Part shown: positions 54,673 to 63,788 of the stretch, piece by piece | Position numbering within the stretch: the first letter of the stretch is position 1 | How the letters are laid out: the number at the start of each line of letters is the position of its first letter | Assembly (NCBI GenBank): GCA_016927595.1 | Contig: JAFGMI010000021.1 | Location: forward strand, 1-64,000 | Length of the DNA: 64,000 bases | Source of the DNA: Melioribacteraceae bacterium | Lineage (GTDB): Bacteria; Bacteroidota; Ignavibacteria; Ignavibacteriales; Melioribacteraceae | Direction: 5' to 3' | Made by a program: the position numbers and the translations under genes | Notes under the pieces: generated by a model | What the model saw: the letters and a program-made list of their open reading frames with translations, nothing else | Databases searched by the model: none | Told to the model about the DNA's origin: nothing

Positions 54673-56625
54673 TTGAAACAGCTGACTTTAATTTTTTTAT
54701 TCTTTGCTGTAGATCTGCAATGTCAGAATGATTCATTATTCAATGTAGCTGATTATTTTATTGATGAAGAAAGCGACGAGGGAAACGATGCAATTATAGA
54801 ACTACTGGAATCACTCCACAACTCTCCTGTAGATATCAATAATTCTTCACCGGAAGAACTTCTTGTTATACCTTTCATGGATATAAATTCAGCCAGAAAT
54901 ATAATCGCATTCCGGGAACAAAACGGCAGATTTTTTTCAAAATCGGAATTATATATGATAAACGGACTGGATAAAAGTATTGTGAAATTAATGCTGCCTT
55001 TTGTTACGACCTTACAGAAAGAAATGATTCCGGATGTCAGAAATTCAGTCCTGGATTTTAATTTAAGAAACAGAATATCAAGTGATATCCAGAATAAAAT
55101 GGGATTTATTACAAATTCATATAAGGGAAATAAACTTAAATCGTATACCAGATTGAGAACCGGATATGCGAATACAAACCTTAACTTGCTTATTGAAAAA
55201 GATCCCGGAGAAGAATCATTCACTGATTTCTATTCCTTCTCATTACTATCGGATGATCTTATACCTGCAAGTACGGTTATTGCAGGTGATTATCTGGTTG
55301 AATTCGGACAAGGACTTGCTCTCTGGAGTCCTTACTCAATATCTAAGGGATCAAGCAGTGTATCAGCGGTCATCAGAAGGCAGCGTGAAATAAGATCATA
55401 TTCGAGCAGTGATGAAACAAATTTTTTCAGAGGTTTTGCAATTAAAACACATTTAAATCCTTTTAATTTTTTTGCATTTATTTCTCAGAACTTCTGGGAT
55501 GCCTCACTCGATTATGATGCGGATGTTTTTACATCCGTTTCGAAGACAGGTTATCACAGAACTTCTGCCGAACTAAACAGAAAGGATCGGTTAAAAAATG
55601 CTTCATCCGGCATAGGATTAGGCTACCGATATAATGATTCAGCAGATATATCATTTTTATATGTAAATACCGGACTATCAGACAAGCTTACCGTTTCAGA
55701 CAATATATCATTAAAAAATTTTCAGGTTTATTCCGGATCATATAATTTTTATAGTAATAAAATTTCCTTAGCCGGCGAAGTTAGTTATAACAATTACTCC
55801 TGGGCTTCAATTAACAATATTTATTTTAATCTTGCGCGAAGTATAACCTGTATTTTCTCGTATCGGAATTATCCTTCAGATTTCCACAATCTTTACGGAC
55901 ATGGTTTCGGCGAGACATCAACAACTCAAGGTGAAACCGGATTATATGGCGGTGTAAAAATCACTACCGGATTTGGATTGTTTAATCTTTATGTCGATCA
56001 GTTCCGCTTCCCGGCTGATAAAAAGCATGCATTCGATTTAACCGGGACTGAATTCATGATCTTTTATACATGTTCAATACTGGAAAACTTTATTATAACG
56101 GGAAAATATTTTAACGAAGCTAAGGAGCAAATGATTGAATATAATTCAAACATAATAGTTGCTGAAAGAATATTAAAAAAGTTCAGACTTGGTTTGGAAT
56201 TTCCAGCTGATGATAATTTACGTTTAAAATCAAGGATTGAATTGTCAAGATGCAGCTTTGAGGGTATATCAAATTATGATAAAGGTTTTCTAACCTATTT
56301 CGATATTAAGTACAGCATTTTTTCTAATCTCACAATATATTCGCGCATATCCTATTTCAAAACGAATAACTATAATTCAAGGATATACGAATTTGAAAAC
56401 GATTTGACAGGCGTCTTCACAAATACCGCATTATTTGGTGAAGGATACAAATGGTATATAATGATAAGATTAAAATTATCATTTGGACTCGATATTTCGT
56501 GTAAGTTTTGGGAAATGTATAAAAACCACACTTCAGCCTTTGGCTCAGGGTATGACGAAATTTCAGGTGACCGTCTGGATAAATTCGGAATACAAATTGA
56601 TTTTTATCCATTTAAGAACCGATAA
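54673..56625 (+). CDS. Helix-hairpin-helix plus outer-membrane barrel-like protein
   Basis: PVDINNSSPEELLVIPFMDINSARNIIAFREQNGRFFSKSELYMINGLDK (ComEA-like HhH) followed by long beta-rich region; TTG start. Confidence 0.75.
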   Translation: MKQLTLIFLFFAVDLQCQNDSLFNVADYFIDEESDEGNDAIIELLESLHNSPVDINNSSPEELLVIPFMDINSARNIIAFREQNGRFFSKSELYMINGLDKSIVKLMLPFVTTLQKEMIPDVRNSVLDFNLRNRISSDIQNKMGFITNSYKGNKLKSYTRLRTGYANTNLNLLIEKDPGEESFTDFYSFSLLSDDLIPASTVIAGDYLVEFGQGLALWSPYSISKGSSSVSAVIRRQREIRSYSSSDETNFFRGFAIKTHLNPFNFFAFISQNFWDASLDYDADVFTSVSKTGYHRTSAELNRKDRLKNASSGIGLGYRYNDSADISFLYVNTGLSDKLTVSDNISLKNFQVYSGSYNFYSNKISLAGEVSYNNYSWASINNIYFNLARSITCIFSYRNYPSDFHNLYGHGFGETSTTQGETGLYGGVKITTGFGLFNLYVDQFRFPADKKHAFDLTGTEFMIFYTCSILENFIITGKYFNEAKEQMIEYNSNIIVAERILKKFRLGLEFPADDNLRLKSRIELSRCSFEGISNYDKGFLTYFDIKYSIFSNLTIYSRISYFKTNNYNSRIYEFENDLTGVFTNTALFGEGYKWYIMIRLKLSFGLDISCKFWEMYKNHTSAFGSGYDEISGDRLDKFGIQIDFYPFKNR

Positions 56626-56707
56626 ACTCCGAATTCCTTTGCGAAATAGCACTAACCTCTCTAATTTTACATTCCCAAATATTCACATTAACGATGAGGT
56701 CCTGCCC

Positions 56708-57886
56708 ATGAAAACGATAGTTGCGATGCCTGGTGACGGCATTGGTAAAGTCGTATTACCCGAAGCGATAAGAGTACTGGAGGCATCCGGATTCGAAGCG
56801 GAATATATCCACGGTGATATAGGCTGGGAATTCTGGATAAAGGAAGGAAATGCACTTCCCGAACGAACAATTGATTTATTGGGGAAACACAAAATAGGTC
56901 TTTTCGGAGCAATTACAAGTAAGCCTAAAACGGAAGCTGATAAGGAGCTAGCTCCTGAATTGAAAGGAAAAGGTTATGTTTATTTTTCCCCCATTGTCGG
57001 ATTAAGGCAGCACTTTAATCTGGATATCTGTACGAGACCATGTAAAGCATTTAAGGGAAATCCCTTAAATTTTATAAGAAAAGACGGTAAAGGCGGCTTT
57101 GAAGAACCGATGGTTGATGCTGTAATATTCAGGCAGAACACTGAAGGTATGTACGGCGGTGTTGAGTGGACAAATCCGCCGGCTGAGGTCAGAGCTGCAC
57201 TTGAGACTCATCCCAGAATGAAAGCTTTTAAGGAAGTTAAAAGCGAGGATCTGGCAATTTCGACAAGAATTGTTACCCGACCGGCAACTGAAAAAATTAT
57301 TCGAGCAGCGTTTGAATATGCTAAAAAATTCGGTTATAAAAATGTTACGGTATGCGAGAAACCGAACGTACTGAGAGAAACATCCGGCATGTATTTACAA
57401 ATAGGAAAGGAAATTGCAAAAGAATACCCAGGAATTGATTTATGGGATACAAATATCGATGCCCAGATGATGTGGCTTACTAAAAATCCTGAGAACTATG
57501 GTGTTCTTGTTTCAGAAAACATGTTCGGCGATATTATAAGCGACGGATTTGCAGGACTTGTAGGCGGTTTGGGATTTGCCTGCAGTGCAAACATAGGTGA
57601 CGAGGTAGCTGTCTTTGAACCCACACACGGATCTGCACCTAAATATGAACAATTAAATCCGTCCATTGTTAATCCGATTGCTATGATTCTAAGTGCCTGT
57701 ATGATGCTCGATCACATAGGCGAAACAGATAAAGCTGAAAAAATCAGAAATGCAATTGCATCGGTAATCGAAGAAGGCAAAGTTAAAACCTATGATATGA
57801 TGAAACTCAGAGGAAGCGCTAAAGCTATAGAAGAAGGCGCTGCAACAACTCAGCAGATGACAGATGCTATTATTGCTAAAATATAG
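56708..57886 (+). CDS. Isocitrate/isopropylmalate dehydrogenase family paralogue
   Basis: MKTIVAMPGDGIGKVVLPEAIRVLE, FRQNTEGMYGGVEW, ENMFGDIISDGFAGLVGGLGFACSANIG, FEPTHGSAPKYEQL. Start moved from 56483, which lies inside the previous gene. Confidence 0.9.
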   Translation: MKTIVAMPGDGIGKVVLPEAIRVLEASGFEAEYIHGDIGWEFWIKEGNALPERTIDLLGKHKIGLFGAITSKPKTEADKELAPELKGKGYVYFSPIVGLRQHFNLDICTRPCKAFKGNPLNFIRKDGKGGFEEPMVDAVIFRQNTEGMYGGVEWTNPPAEVRAALETHPRMKAFKEVKSEDLAISTRIVTRPATEKIIRAAFEYAKKFGYKNVTVCEKPNVLRETSGMYLQIGKEIAKEYPGIDLWDTNIDAQMMWLTKNPENYGVLVSENMFGDIISDGFAGLVGGLGFACSANIGDEVAVFEPTHGSAPKYEQLNPSIVNPIAMILSACMMLDHIGETDKAEKIRNAIASVIEEGKVKTYDMMKLRGSAKAIEEGAATTQQMTDAIIAKI

Positions 57887-57898
57887 AACTACTTTTTG

Positions 57899-57928
57899 AT
57901 GAGGTAAGATCAGTCATGCTTACCTCAT
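57899..57928. repeat. Intergenic perfect 10-bp inverted repeat
   Basis: ATGAGGTAAG-atcagtcatg-CTTACCTCAT, no following T-tract. Confidence 0.7.
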
Positions 57929-57947
57929 ATTCTGAAGGAGTATAAAC

Positions 57948-58493
57948 ATGCGTGAACAAATAAAAAAAATCTGGCCGGAAATTGAATTAATTAAGGATGA
58001 TGAATTAAAAGAAAAAACGTATAAGTGCTGGGAATATGCTGTTGATAACAGTGTTTTGTCGGCAGAGGATCTTGAGAAAATCCCTTTCTCGTTACTAATT
58101 GATGATTGTGATATTACTTTTATGAATCACAAGAGAACTGCTGTCCGGCTTTCAATTGAAATAGCAAAAATAATGGAAGCAAATTTTAATCTGCAGATCA
58201 ATTGGGACAATTTGATTTCAGGTGCAATACTAATTGATGTCGGCAAACTGCTTGAATATGAAATATACGATGGCAAACTTGGCACAAGCAGAGAAGGCAA
58301 ATTGCTGCGCCACCCGTTTTCCGGAGTTGCTATTGCAGATCGGTTCGGTCTCCCTGCCGATGTTCAGCACATAATAGCCTATCACTCAAAAGAAGGTGAT
58401 CTGGGAAAGCGCACTGTCGAATCCATAATTGTTCATCATGCTGATTTCGTTTCATTTGAGCCGTTTCAAAATGCAAAAACTCTTAAAATCTGA
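57948..58493 (+). CDS. Divergent HD-domain protein
   Basis: FMNHKRTAVRLSIEIAK, GAILIDVGKLLEYE (ID in place of HD), LLRHPFSGVAIADRFGLP, IAYHSKEGD, IVHHADFVSF. Confidence 0.8.
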   Translation: MREQIKKIWPEIELIKDDELKEKTYKCWEYAVDNSVLSAEDLEKIPFSLLIDDCDITFMNHKRTAVRLSIEIAKIMEANFNLQINWDNLISGAILIDVGKLLEYEIYDGKLGTSREGKLLRHPFSGVAIADRFGLPADVQHIIAYHSKEGDLGKRTVESIIVHHADFVSFEPFQNAKTLKI

Positions 58494-58538
58494 CTAATAT
58501 CTTTATGAGTATTATTGAATTTTATTTTGGGAGAATTG

Positions 58539-60512
58539 ATGCCACAGAATTTAATTGAAAAAATCGCACAGAAATTTGCGGTAGGATTTGAGCCCGGTCA
58601 TATTGTGCAGAGCGGTGATTTTTTATCAGTTAAACCAGCTTATGTTATGACTCATGATAACACCGGTGCAGTTATTCCGAAATTTAAAGCGATTGGCGCT
58701 GCCAGGCTTGCTGACGTAAGACAGGTTGTTCATACACTCGATCACAATATACAGGATACCAGTGAAAAAAATCTTGATAAATACAAAAAGATTGAAGATT
58801 TCGCAAAATCGATGGGTAATGATTTCTATCCTGCGGGCAGAGGTATTGGTCATCAGATAATGGTGGAAGAAGGTTACGCCTGGCCCGGAACAATGGTAGT
58901 TGCATCCGACAGTCATTCCAATATGTACGGCGGTCTGGGATGTCTGGGAACTCCTATCGTAAGAACTGATGCTGCTGCAATATGGGCAACAGGCAGAACA
59001 TGGTGGCAGGTACCGCCTGTAGCTAAAGTTGAACTTACCGGTAAACTCAGAAAAGGTGTCGTTGGTAAAGATGTTATCATCGCCTTGTGCGGATACTTTA
59101 ACAACGATGAAGTATTGAATCATATAATAGAATTCAGTGGCGATGGAATTGAGCAGCTTAGTATAGATCAGCGTTTGACTATTGCTAATATGACTACAGA
59201 GTGGGGAGCGCTTGGCGGTCTATTCCCTGTTGATGAAGTTACAATCCAATGGCTTGAAAATCGCCGTGATTATATCGCAAAACGGGGTTTAGCCGGCGTA
59301 CCTTCCGACTCAGATGGTAAAGGCGAGCATCCGAGAATTAACAATACCAGTATCAGCAAATTAAAAAATGAGTTGGACAAACTTAAACCGGACAAAGACG
59401 CTTACTATTCGAAAATATTGACAATTAATCTCAGCAGTATATCTCCTTATGTCTCAGGTCCGAACCACGTTAAAACAATGCATCCGATAAGCGAGATAAG
59501 CAGAAAAAAAATTAAAATTAACAAAGCCTATCTGGTTTCATGCGTAAACAGCAGGGTCGATGATATTGCCGAGGCTGCTCAGGTCGTAAAAGGCAAAAAG
59601 GTAGCCGACGGAGTTAAGTTTTACATTGCAGCAGCTTCGAGTGAAGTCCAGAAGGAAAGTGAAAATAAAGGTGACTGGCAGACTTTAATTGAAGCAGGTG
59701 CAATTCCACTGCCTCCGGGATGTGGTCCTTGTATTGGATTAGGAACAGGCTTACTTGAGAATGGTGAGGTAGGCATATCAGCTACAAACAGAAATTTCAG
59801 GGGCAGGATGGGATCAAAAAATGCAGAGGCTTATCTTGCTTCGCCGGCAGTTGTAGCATACTCAGCCGTATCTGGATATATTAATTACCCGTGGGGAGAA
59901 GATTCAATTTCAATAAATGCGAATCTTATCGTCAATCCAAAACCCAAACGTGAAATTAAAACAATAAAAATAATTGATGGTTTTCCCGATATAATCGAGG
60001 GCAACTTAATATTTTGCCATCAGGACAATATGAATACAGATGGTATCTATCCGGGCAAATACACATACATTGATGACTTTAAACCGGAAGATCAAGCCAG
60101 AGTTGTTATGGAAAACTATGATCCGGAATTTGTTGATATGGTTGAATACGGAGATATTCTTGTAGGAGGTTATAATTTCGGTACAGGCAGCTCACGTGAA
60201 CAGGCAGCTACCGCTTTGAAGTACCGTGGAATTAAGATGGTAATTACAGGTTCAGCCTCACAAACTTACACACGAAACGCTTTGAACAACGGTTTCCTTG
60301 TACTTGAAGTACCGGAATTAACAGATGATCTTAAAGCAAAATACGGCAATTCAAAACCAACAGTTACTACGGGCATAAAGGCAAAATTAGATTTCAGGAA
60401 CTCTCTTATATTCACTGAAGATAAAGAGTATCCGATTAATCCTGTCGGAACAGCAGCTCAGGAACTGGTGGTTGCGGGCGGACTCGAAAACTGGGTTAAA
60501 AAGAACCTTTAG
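58539..60512 (+). CDS. Aconitate hydratase
   Basis: VMTHDNTGAVIPKF, VASDSHSNMYGGLGCLGTPIVRTDAA, GCGPCIGLGTGLLENGEVGISATNRNFRGRMGS, YNFGTGSSREQAATALKYRGIKMV. Confidence 0.95.
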   Translation: MPQNLIEKIAQKFAVGFEPGHIVQSGDFLSVKPAYVMTHDNTGAVIPKFKAIGAARLADVRQVVHTLDHNIQDTSEKNLDKYKKIEDFAKSMGNDFYPAGRGIGHQIMVEEGYAWPGTMVVASDSHSNMYGGLGCLGTPIVRTDAAAIWATGRTWWQVPPVAKVELTGKLRKGVVGKDVIIALCGYFNNDEVLNHIIEFSGDGIEQLSIDQRLTIANMTTEWGALGGLFPVDEVTIQWLENRRDYIAKRGLAGVPSDSDGKGEHPRINNTSISKLKNELDKLKPDKDAYYSKILTINLSSISPYVSGPNHVKTMHPISEISRKKIKINKAYLVSCVNSRVDDIAEAAQVVKGKKVADGVKFYIAAASSEVQKESENKGDWQTLIEAGAIPLPPGCGPCIGLGTGLLENGEVGISATNRNFRGRMGSKNAEAYLASPAVVAYSAVSGYINYPWGEDSISINANLIVNPKPKREIKTIKIIDGFPDIIEGNLIFCHQDNMNTDGIYPGKYTYIDDFKPEDQARVVMENYDPEFVDMVEYGDILVGGYNFGTGSSREQAATALKYRGIKMVITGSASQTYTRNALNNGFLVLEVPELTDDLKAKYGNSKPTVTTGIKAKLDFRNSLIFTEDKEYPINPVGTAAQELVVAGGLENWVKKNL

Positions 60513-60515
60513 TAT

Positions 60516-60962
60516 ATGGAAAGATACGAGTTTAAACATAGCGACAGGTATGCGAACAAATATAAAAAATCAAAATATATTTTTGTTGCATTCGGAATCT
60601 TCTGGACAATTGTCGGCATCTGGAAGATCGCTTCCGGTGACCCTACATTTTACGCATTCTTCTTTCTTTTAGGCGGTCCCCTCTTCGTTGTTCAATCATT
60701 CATTACTGAGAGATCACTTAGAGAGAATTTCCTGATAATTGATGACACCGGTGTAAAGCTTAAAACCGGACGTAATCCTAAACAAGCTCTTCTGTGGAAT
60801 GAGATTGAACTAATTTCCTATGCTAATCAGAAAATTAAATTTACTTTTCTGAATTCCAGGCAAAATAGTATTAACATCAGCCGTTTTTCATTCGACGACA
60901 GAACAAGAATAAAACAAATTTTTAAAAGTGCCAGCACTGAAAAAAATATTAGATTTCAATAA
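60516..60962 (+). CDS. Small membrane protein, hypothetical
   Basis: Two TM helices then basic PH-like C-terminal segment. Confidence 0.7.
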   Translation: MERYEFKHSDRYANKYKKSKYIFVAFGIFWTIVGIWKIASGDPTFYAFFFLLGGPLFVVQSFITERSLRENFLIIDDTGVKLKTGRNPKQALLWNEIELISYANQKIKFTFLNSRQNSINISRFSFDDRTRIKQIFKSASTEKNIRFQ

Positions 60963-61018
60963 AAATCTACTATTTATCAGGGAAATACTATTGACATTGG
61001 AAAAAAATTATAGGTAAT

Positions 61019-61037
61019 TGTTATAGTGTCTATAACA
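61019..61037. promoter_or_regulatory. Palindromic operator-like site upstream of MmgE/PrpD gene
   Basis: TGTTATAG-TGT-CTATAACA perfect 8-bp arms, 32 nt upstream of the ATG; TTGACA at 60991-60996. Confidence 0.45.
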
Positions 61038-61068
61038 TATTATTTAAAAGTCGGGTCCAGGTTAAAAT

Positions 61069-62502
61069 ATGGGAAAATCAATCTCCAGAATCATATCTGA
61101 ATTTGCAATTCATCTTAAATATGAAGATTTACCGGAAAAAGTAATAACTGAGGTTAAAAGATTCCTTTACGATTCCTTAGGTTGTGCATACGGAGGATAT
61201 CATACTAAAGACGTTAAAATCATTTATGATATATATAAAAATATGGGCGGCATTGCAGAAGCAACAATTATAGGTTATGGTGATAAGATGCCTGCAGTGA
61301 ATGCGACACTTATTAATTCTTTAATGATAAGGGCGCTGGATTTCAACGATATATATTGGAAAGAGGATCCGTCTCATCCCTCTGATATTATTCCGGCTGC
61401 ATTATCCGTCGGTGAACTTGCAGATGTTTCTATGAAAGATGTTATTGTCGCTATTGTACTTGCCTATGAATTTGAACAGCGGCTCTGTCTATTTGCGAAG
61501 CCAGGAATACGAGAGCGTAAATGGCATCATGCGACTTTAACTCAATTTGTTTCACCGATTGTTGCAGGAAAACTACTCGGTTTAACTGTAGATCAGATGG
61601 TAAATGCGATAGGAATAAATGCCTCTCATAATTATACGATTGGCTGCCCGACAGCCGGAAAACTTACAATGATGAAGAATACTGTTGATCCGATGGCTGT
61701 ACAGTCCGGCGTTTTCGCAGCATTGATGGCGCAAAAAGGATATACAGGAACTGAGAAGGTTTTTGAAGGAAAAGAAGGTTTCATGGACTGTTTCTTCGGC
61801 TGGAATGCTAAAAATGAGGAACTGAGCCCGGTAGAGATGCAGGGACGCGATGGTGTGACCAGGTGGAGCTGGGATATTGACGCACTTATTGGCGGGTTGG
61901 GAGAAAGCTACAAGATCCTTGAATGCGGTATGAAAGCATTTCCGACCGAAGCATTGTCACACACCCATTTAACTTGCACACTGAAAGTAATGATAAATAA
62001 TAACCTGGATTATAGTGATATTGAAGAAGTTCAGGTTACAACTCTGGCGCAGGCACACGATATTTTATTTGATCCGGCAAAATATAGACCTGAATCACGG
62101 GAAACAGCTGACCATTCCCTTCCATACTGTCTTGCAGCCGCGATAGTTGACAAAAAGATTACTACCGAATCCTTCTCGGAAGAAAAATTAAAGGATCCGC
62201 GGATATTTGATGTAATAGACAGAATAAAAGGCATCCCATCCTCTGAGTTTGAAAATATGTTCCCGGAAAAACAACCATCTAAAGTTATTATCAGAACAAA
62301 ATCCGGAAATGAATACTCTGAGTATATTGAATATCCCAAAGGCGACCCGCGTGAACCAATGACATTAACAGATCTTGAAAATAAATTCAGCGCACTATCC
62401 GCCGGATTATTAACGGAAGAACGTAAAGTAATTATTAAAGATTCCGTTTTCAATTGTGAAAATCTTAGTTGCAAAGATTTCATGAATTTATTGATTATTT
62501 AA
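61069..62502 (+). CDS. MmgE/PrpD-family (2-methylcitrate dehydratase-like) protein
   Basis: DSLGCAYGGYHTKDV, RALDFNDIYWKEDPSHPSDIIPAALSVGE, KWHHATLTQFVSPIVAGKLLGL. Confidence 0.93.
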   Translation: MGKSISRIISEFAIHLKYEDLPEKVITEVKRFLYDSLGCAYGGYHTKDVKIIYDIYKNMGGIAEATIIGYGDKMPAVNATLINSLMIRALDFNDIYWKEDPSHPSDIIPAALSVGELADVSMKDVIVAIVLAYEFEQRLCLFAKPGIRERKWHHATLTQFVSPIVAGKLLGLTVDQMVNAIGINASHNYTIGCPTAGKLTMMKNTVDPMAVQSGVFAALMAQKGYTGTEKVFEGKEGFMDCFFGWNAKNEELSPVEMQGRDGVTRWSWDIDALIGGLGESYKILECGMKAFPTEALSHTHLTCTLKVMINNNLDYSDIEEVQVTTLAQAHDILFDPAKYRPESRETADHSLPYCLAAAIVDKKITTESFSEEKLKDPRIFDVIDRIKGIPSSEFENMFPEKQPSKVIIRTKSGNEYSEYIEYPKGDPREPMTLTDLENKFSALSAGLLTEERKVIIKDSVFNCENLSCKDFMNLLII

Positions 62503-62540
62503 TCGCATTCTCATGTAAAAAAAATATGTAAGAGTATAAT

Positions 62541-63755
62541 ATGAAATCTAAAAAGGCATATGCAGGCAAAAGAGGCGATAAAGTAAGATCCGATTGTTAT
62601 ATCGAACTTAAGATAAAACGCACTGGAGGATTAAAAATTGATCTCAAAAGTAAAGTACACTCAATGTATGGCGAATCAATAGTACAATTGCTTGAGGAAT
62701 TATGTGATCACTTTTCAATATTTCATGCCGATGTATATTGCGAAGATTTCGGCGCCCTCCCTTTTACAATAATGGCACGATTCGAAAGTGCAGTAAAACG
62801 CATCGACGGCGATTGTCAGATAGAGTACTTGCCCTTATTTAACAAGGCTAATAAGTACGTTTCAAAAAATGACAGTTTGCGAAGATCCAGGCTTTATCTG
62901 CCCGGTAACGAACCTAAATTTTTCCCCAATGCGGGTCTTCACAGTCCGGATGGAATTATTCTGGATCTTGAGGATAGTGTTGCCCCTTCAGAAAAAGATG
63001 CAGCTCAGATTCTCGTACGTAATGCTTTGCGGAGCGTAGATTTTTACGATGCTGAAAGGATGGTAAGGATCAATCAATTACCAAAGGGTCTGGATGACTT
63101 AAAATATATTGTACCTAATAATGTTCATGTAATACTTATTCCGAAATGTGAATCGGCAACACAGATCAAGAATGTAGAACGCGAGGTTGAGTTCCTGCGT
63201 GAGATCCATAAAATTAAATATCCGATATATTTCATGCCGATAATTGAAAGCGCTCTGGGAGTTGAGAAAGCTTATGAAATTGCCACCGCATCTTCATCAA
63301 ACTGTGCATTAGCGGTAGGTTTGGAAGACTACACGGCGGATATTGGTGCTGAAAGGACTAAAGCAGGTACTGAAAGTTTTACTGCCCGCACAAGAATACT
63401 TAATGCTGCAAAAGCTGCTGGCATTCAGGCAATAGACACTGTATTCTCAGACGTATCGGATACCGAAGGATTAATAGAAAGTGTACTCGAGGCTAAATCA
63501 CTGGGCTTCGAAGGTAAAGGCTGCATCCACCCTCGGCAGATTAAAACCATTCATAAATACTTCTCTCCAAATTCTGAGGAGATTGAAAAAGCCAAGAAGA
63601 TTGTACTTGCATATGATAAAGCCATCAGAGAAGGTTTGGGTGTTGTATCCATGGGAAGTAAAATGATTGATGCTCCCATTGTCAAAAGAGCACTCCGCAT
63701 TGTAAACCTGGGAATATTAAATGGACAAATTCCCACGAACTGGAAAAACAATTAG
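62541..63755 (+). CDS. CitD-CitE fusion: citrate lyase acyl carrier protein + beta subunit
   Basis: N-term ~110 aa CitD-like (VRSDCYIELKIKR...GGLKIDLKSKVHSMYGESIVQLLEELCD...DFGALPFTIMARFESAVKR) followed by CitE (RSRLYLPGNEPKFF...GIILDLEDSVAPSEKDAA...ALAVGLEDYTADIGAERT...GKGCIHPRQI). Confidence 0.88.
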   Translation: MKSKKAYAGKRGDKVRSDCYIELKIKRTGGLKIDLKSKVHSMYGESIVQLLEELCDHFSIFHADVYCEDFGALPFTIMARFESAVKRIDGDCQIEYLPLFNKANKYVSKNDSLRRSRLYLPGNEPKFFPNAGLHSPDGIILDLEDSVAPSEKDAAQILVRNALRSVDFYDAERMVRINQLPKGLDDLKYIVPNNVHVILIPKCESATQIKNVEREVEFLREIHKIKYPIYFMPIIESALGVEKAYEIATASSSNCALAVGLEDYTADIGAERTKAGTESFTARTRILNAAKAAGIQAIDTVFSDVSDTEGLIESVLEAKSLGFEGKGCIHPRQIKTIHKYFSPNSEEIEKAKKIVLAYDKAIREGLGVVSMGSKMIDAPIVKRALRIVNLGILNGQIPTNWKNN

Positions 63756-63788
63756 AGTATATGCACTCTTTATATTTAGAGGATTGAA

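Noticed and set aside
54753-55223. 156-aa minus ORF
   Set aside because: Antisense to the HhH-barrel gene; Ser-rich shadow translation without a domain.
56483-56707. N-terminal extension of the IDH paralogue as given in the ORF track
   Set aside because: Overlaps the preceding gene 3' end; homology starts at MKTIVAMPGDGIG (56708).
58626-59123. 165-aa minus ORF inside aconitase
   Set aside because: Antisense shadow of a strongly conserved enzyme.
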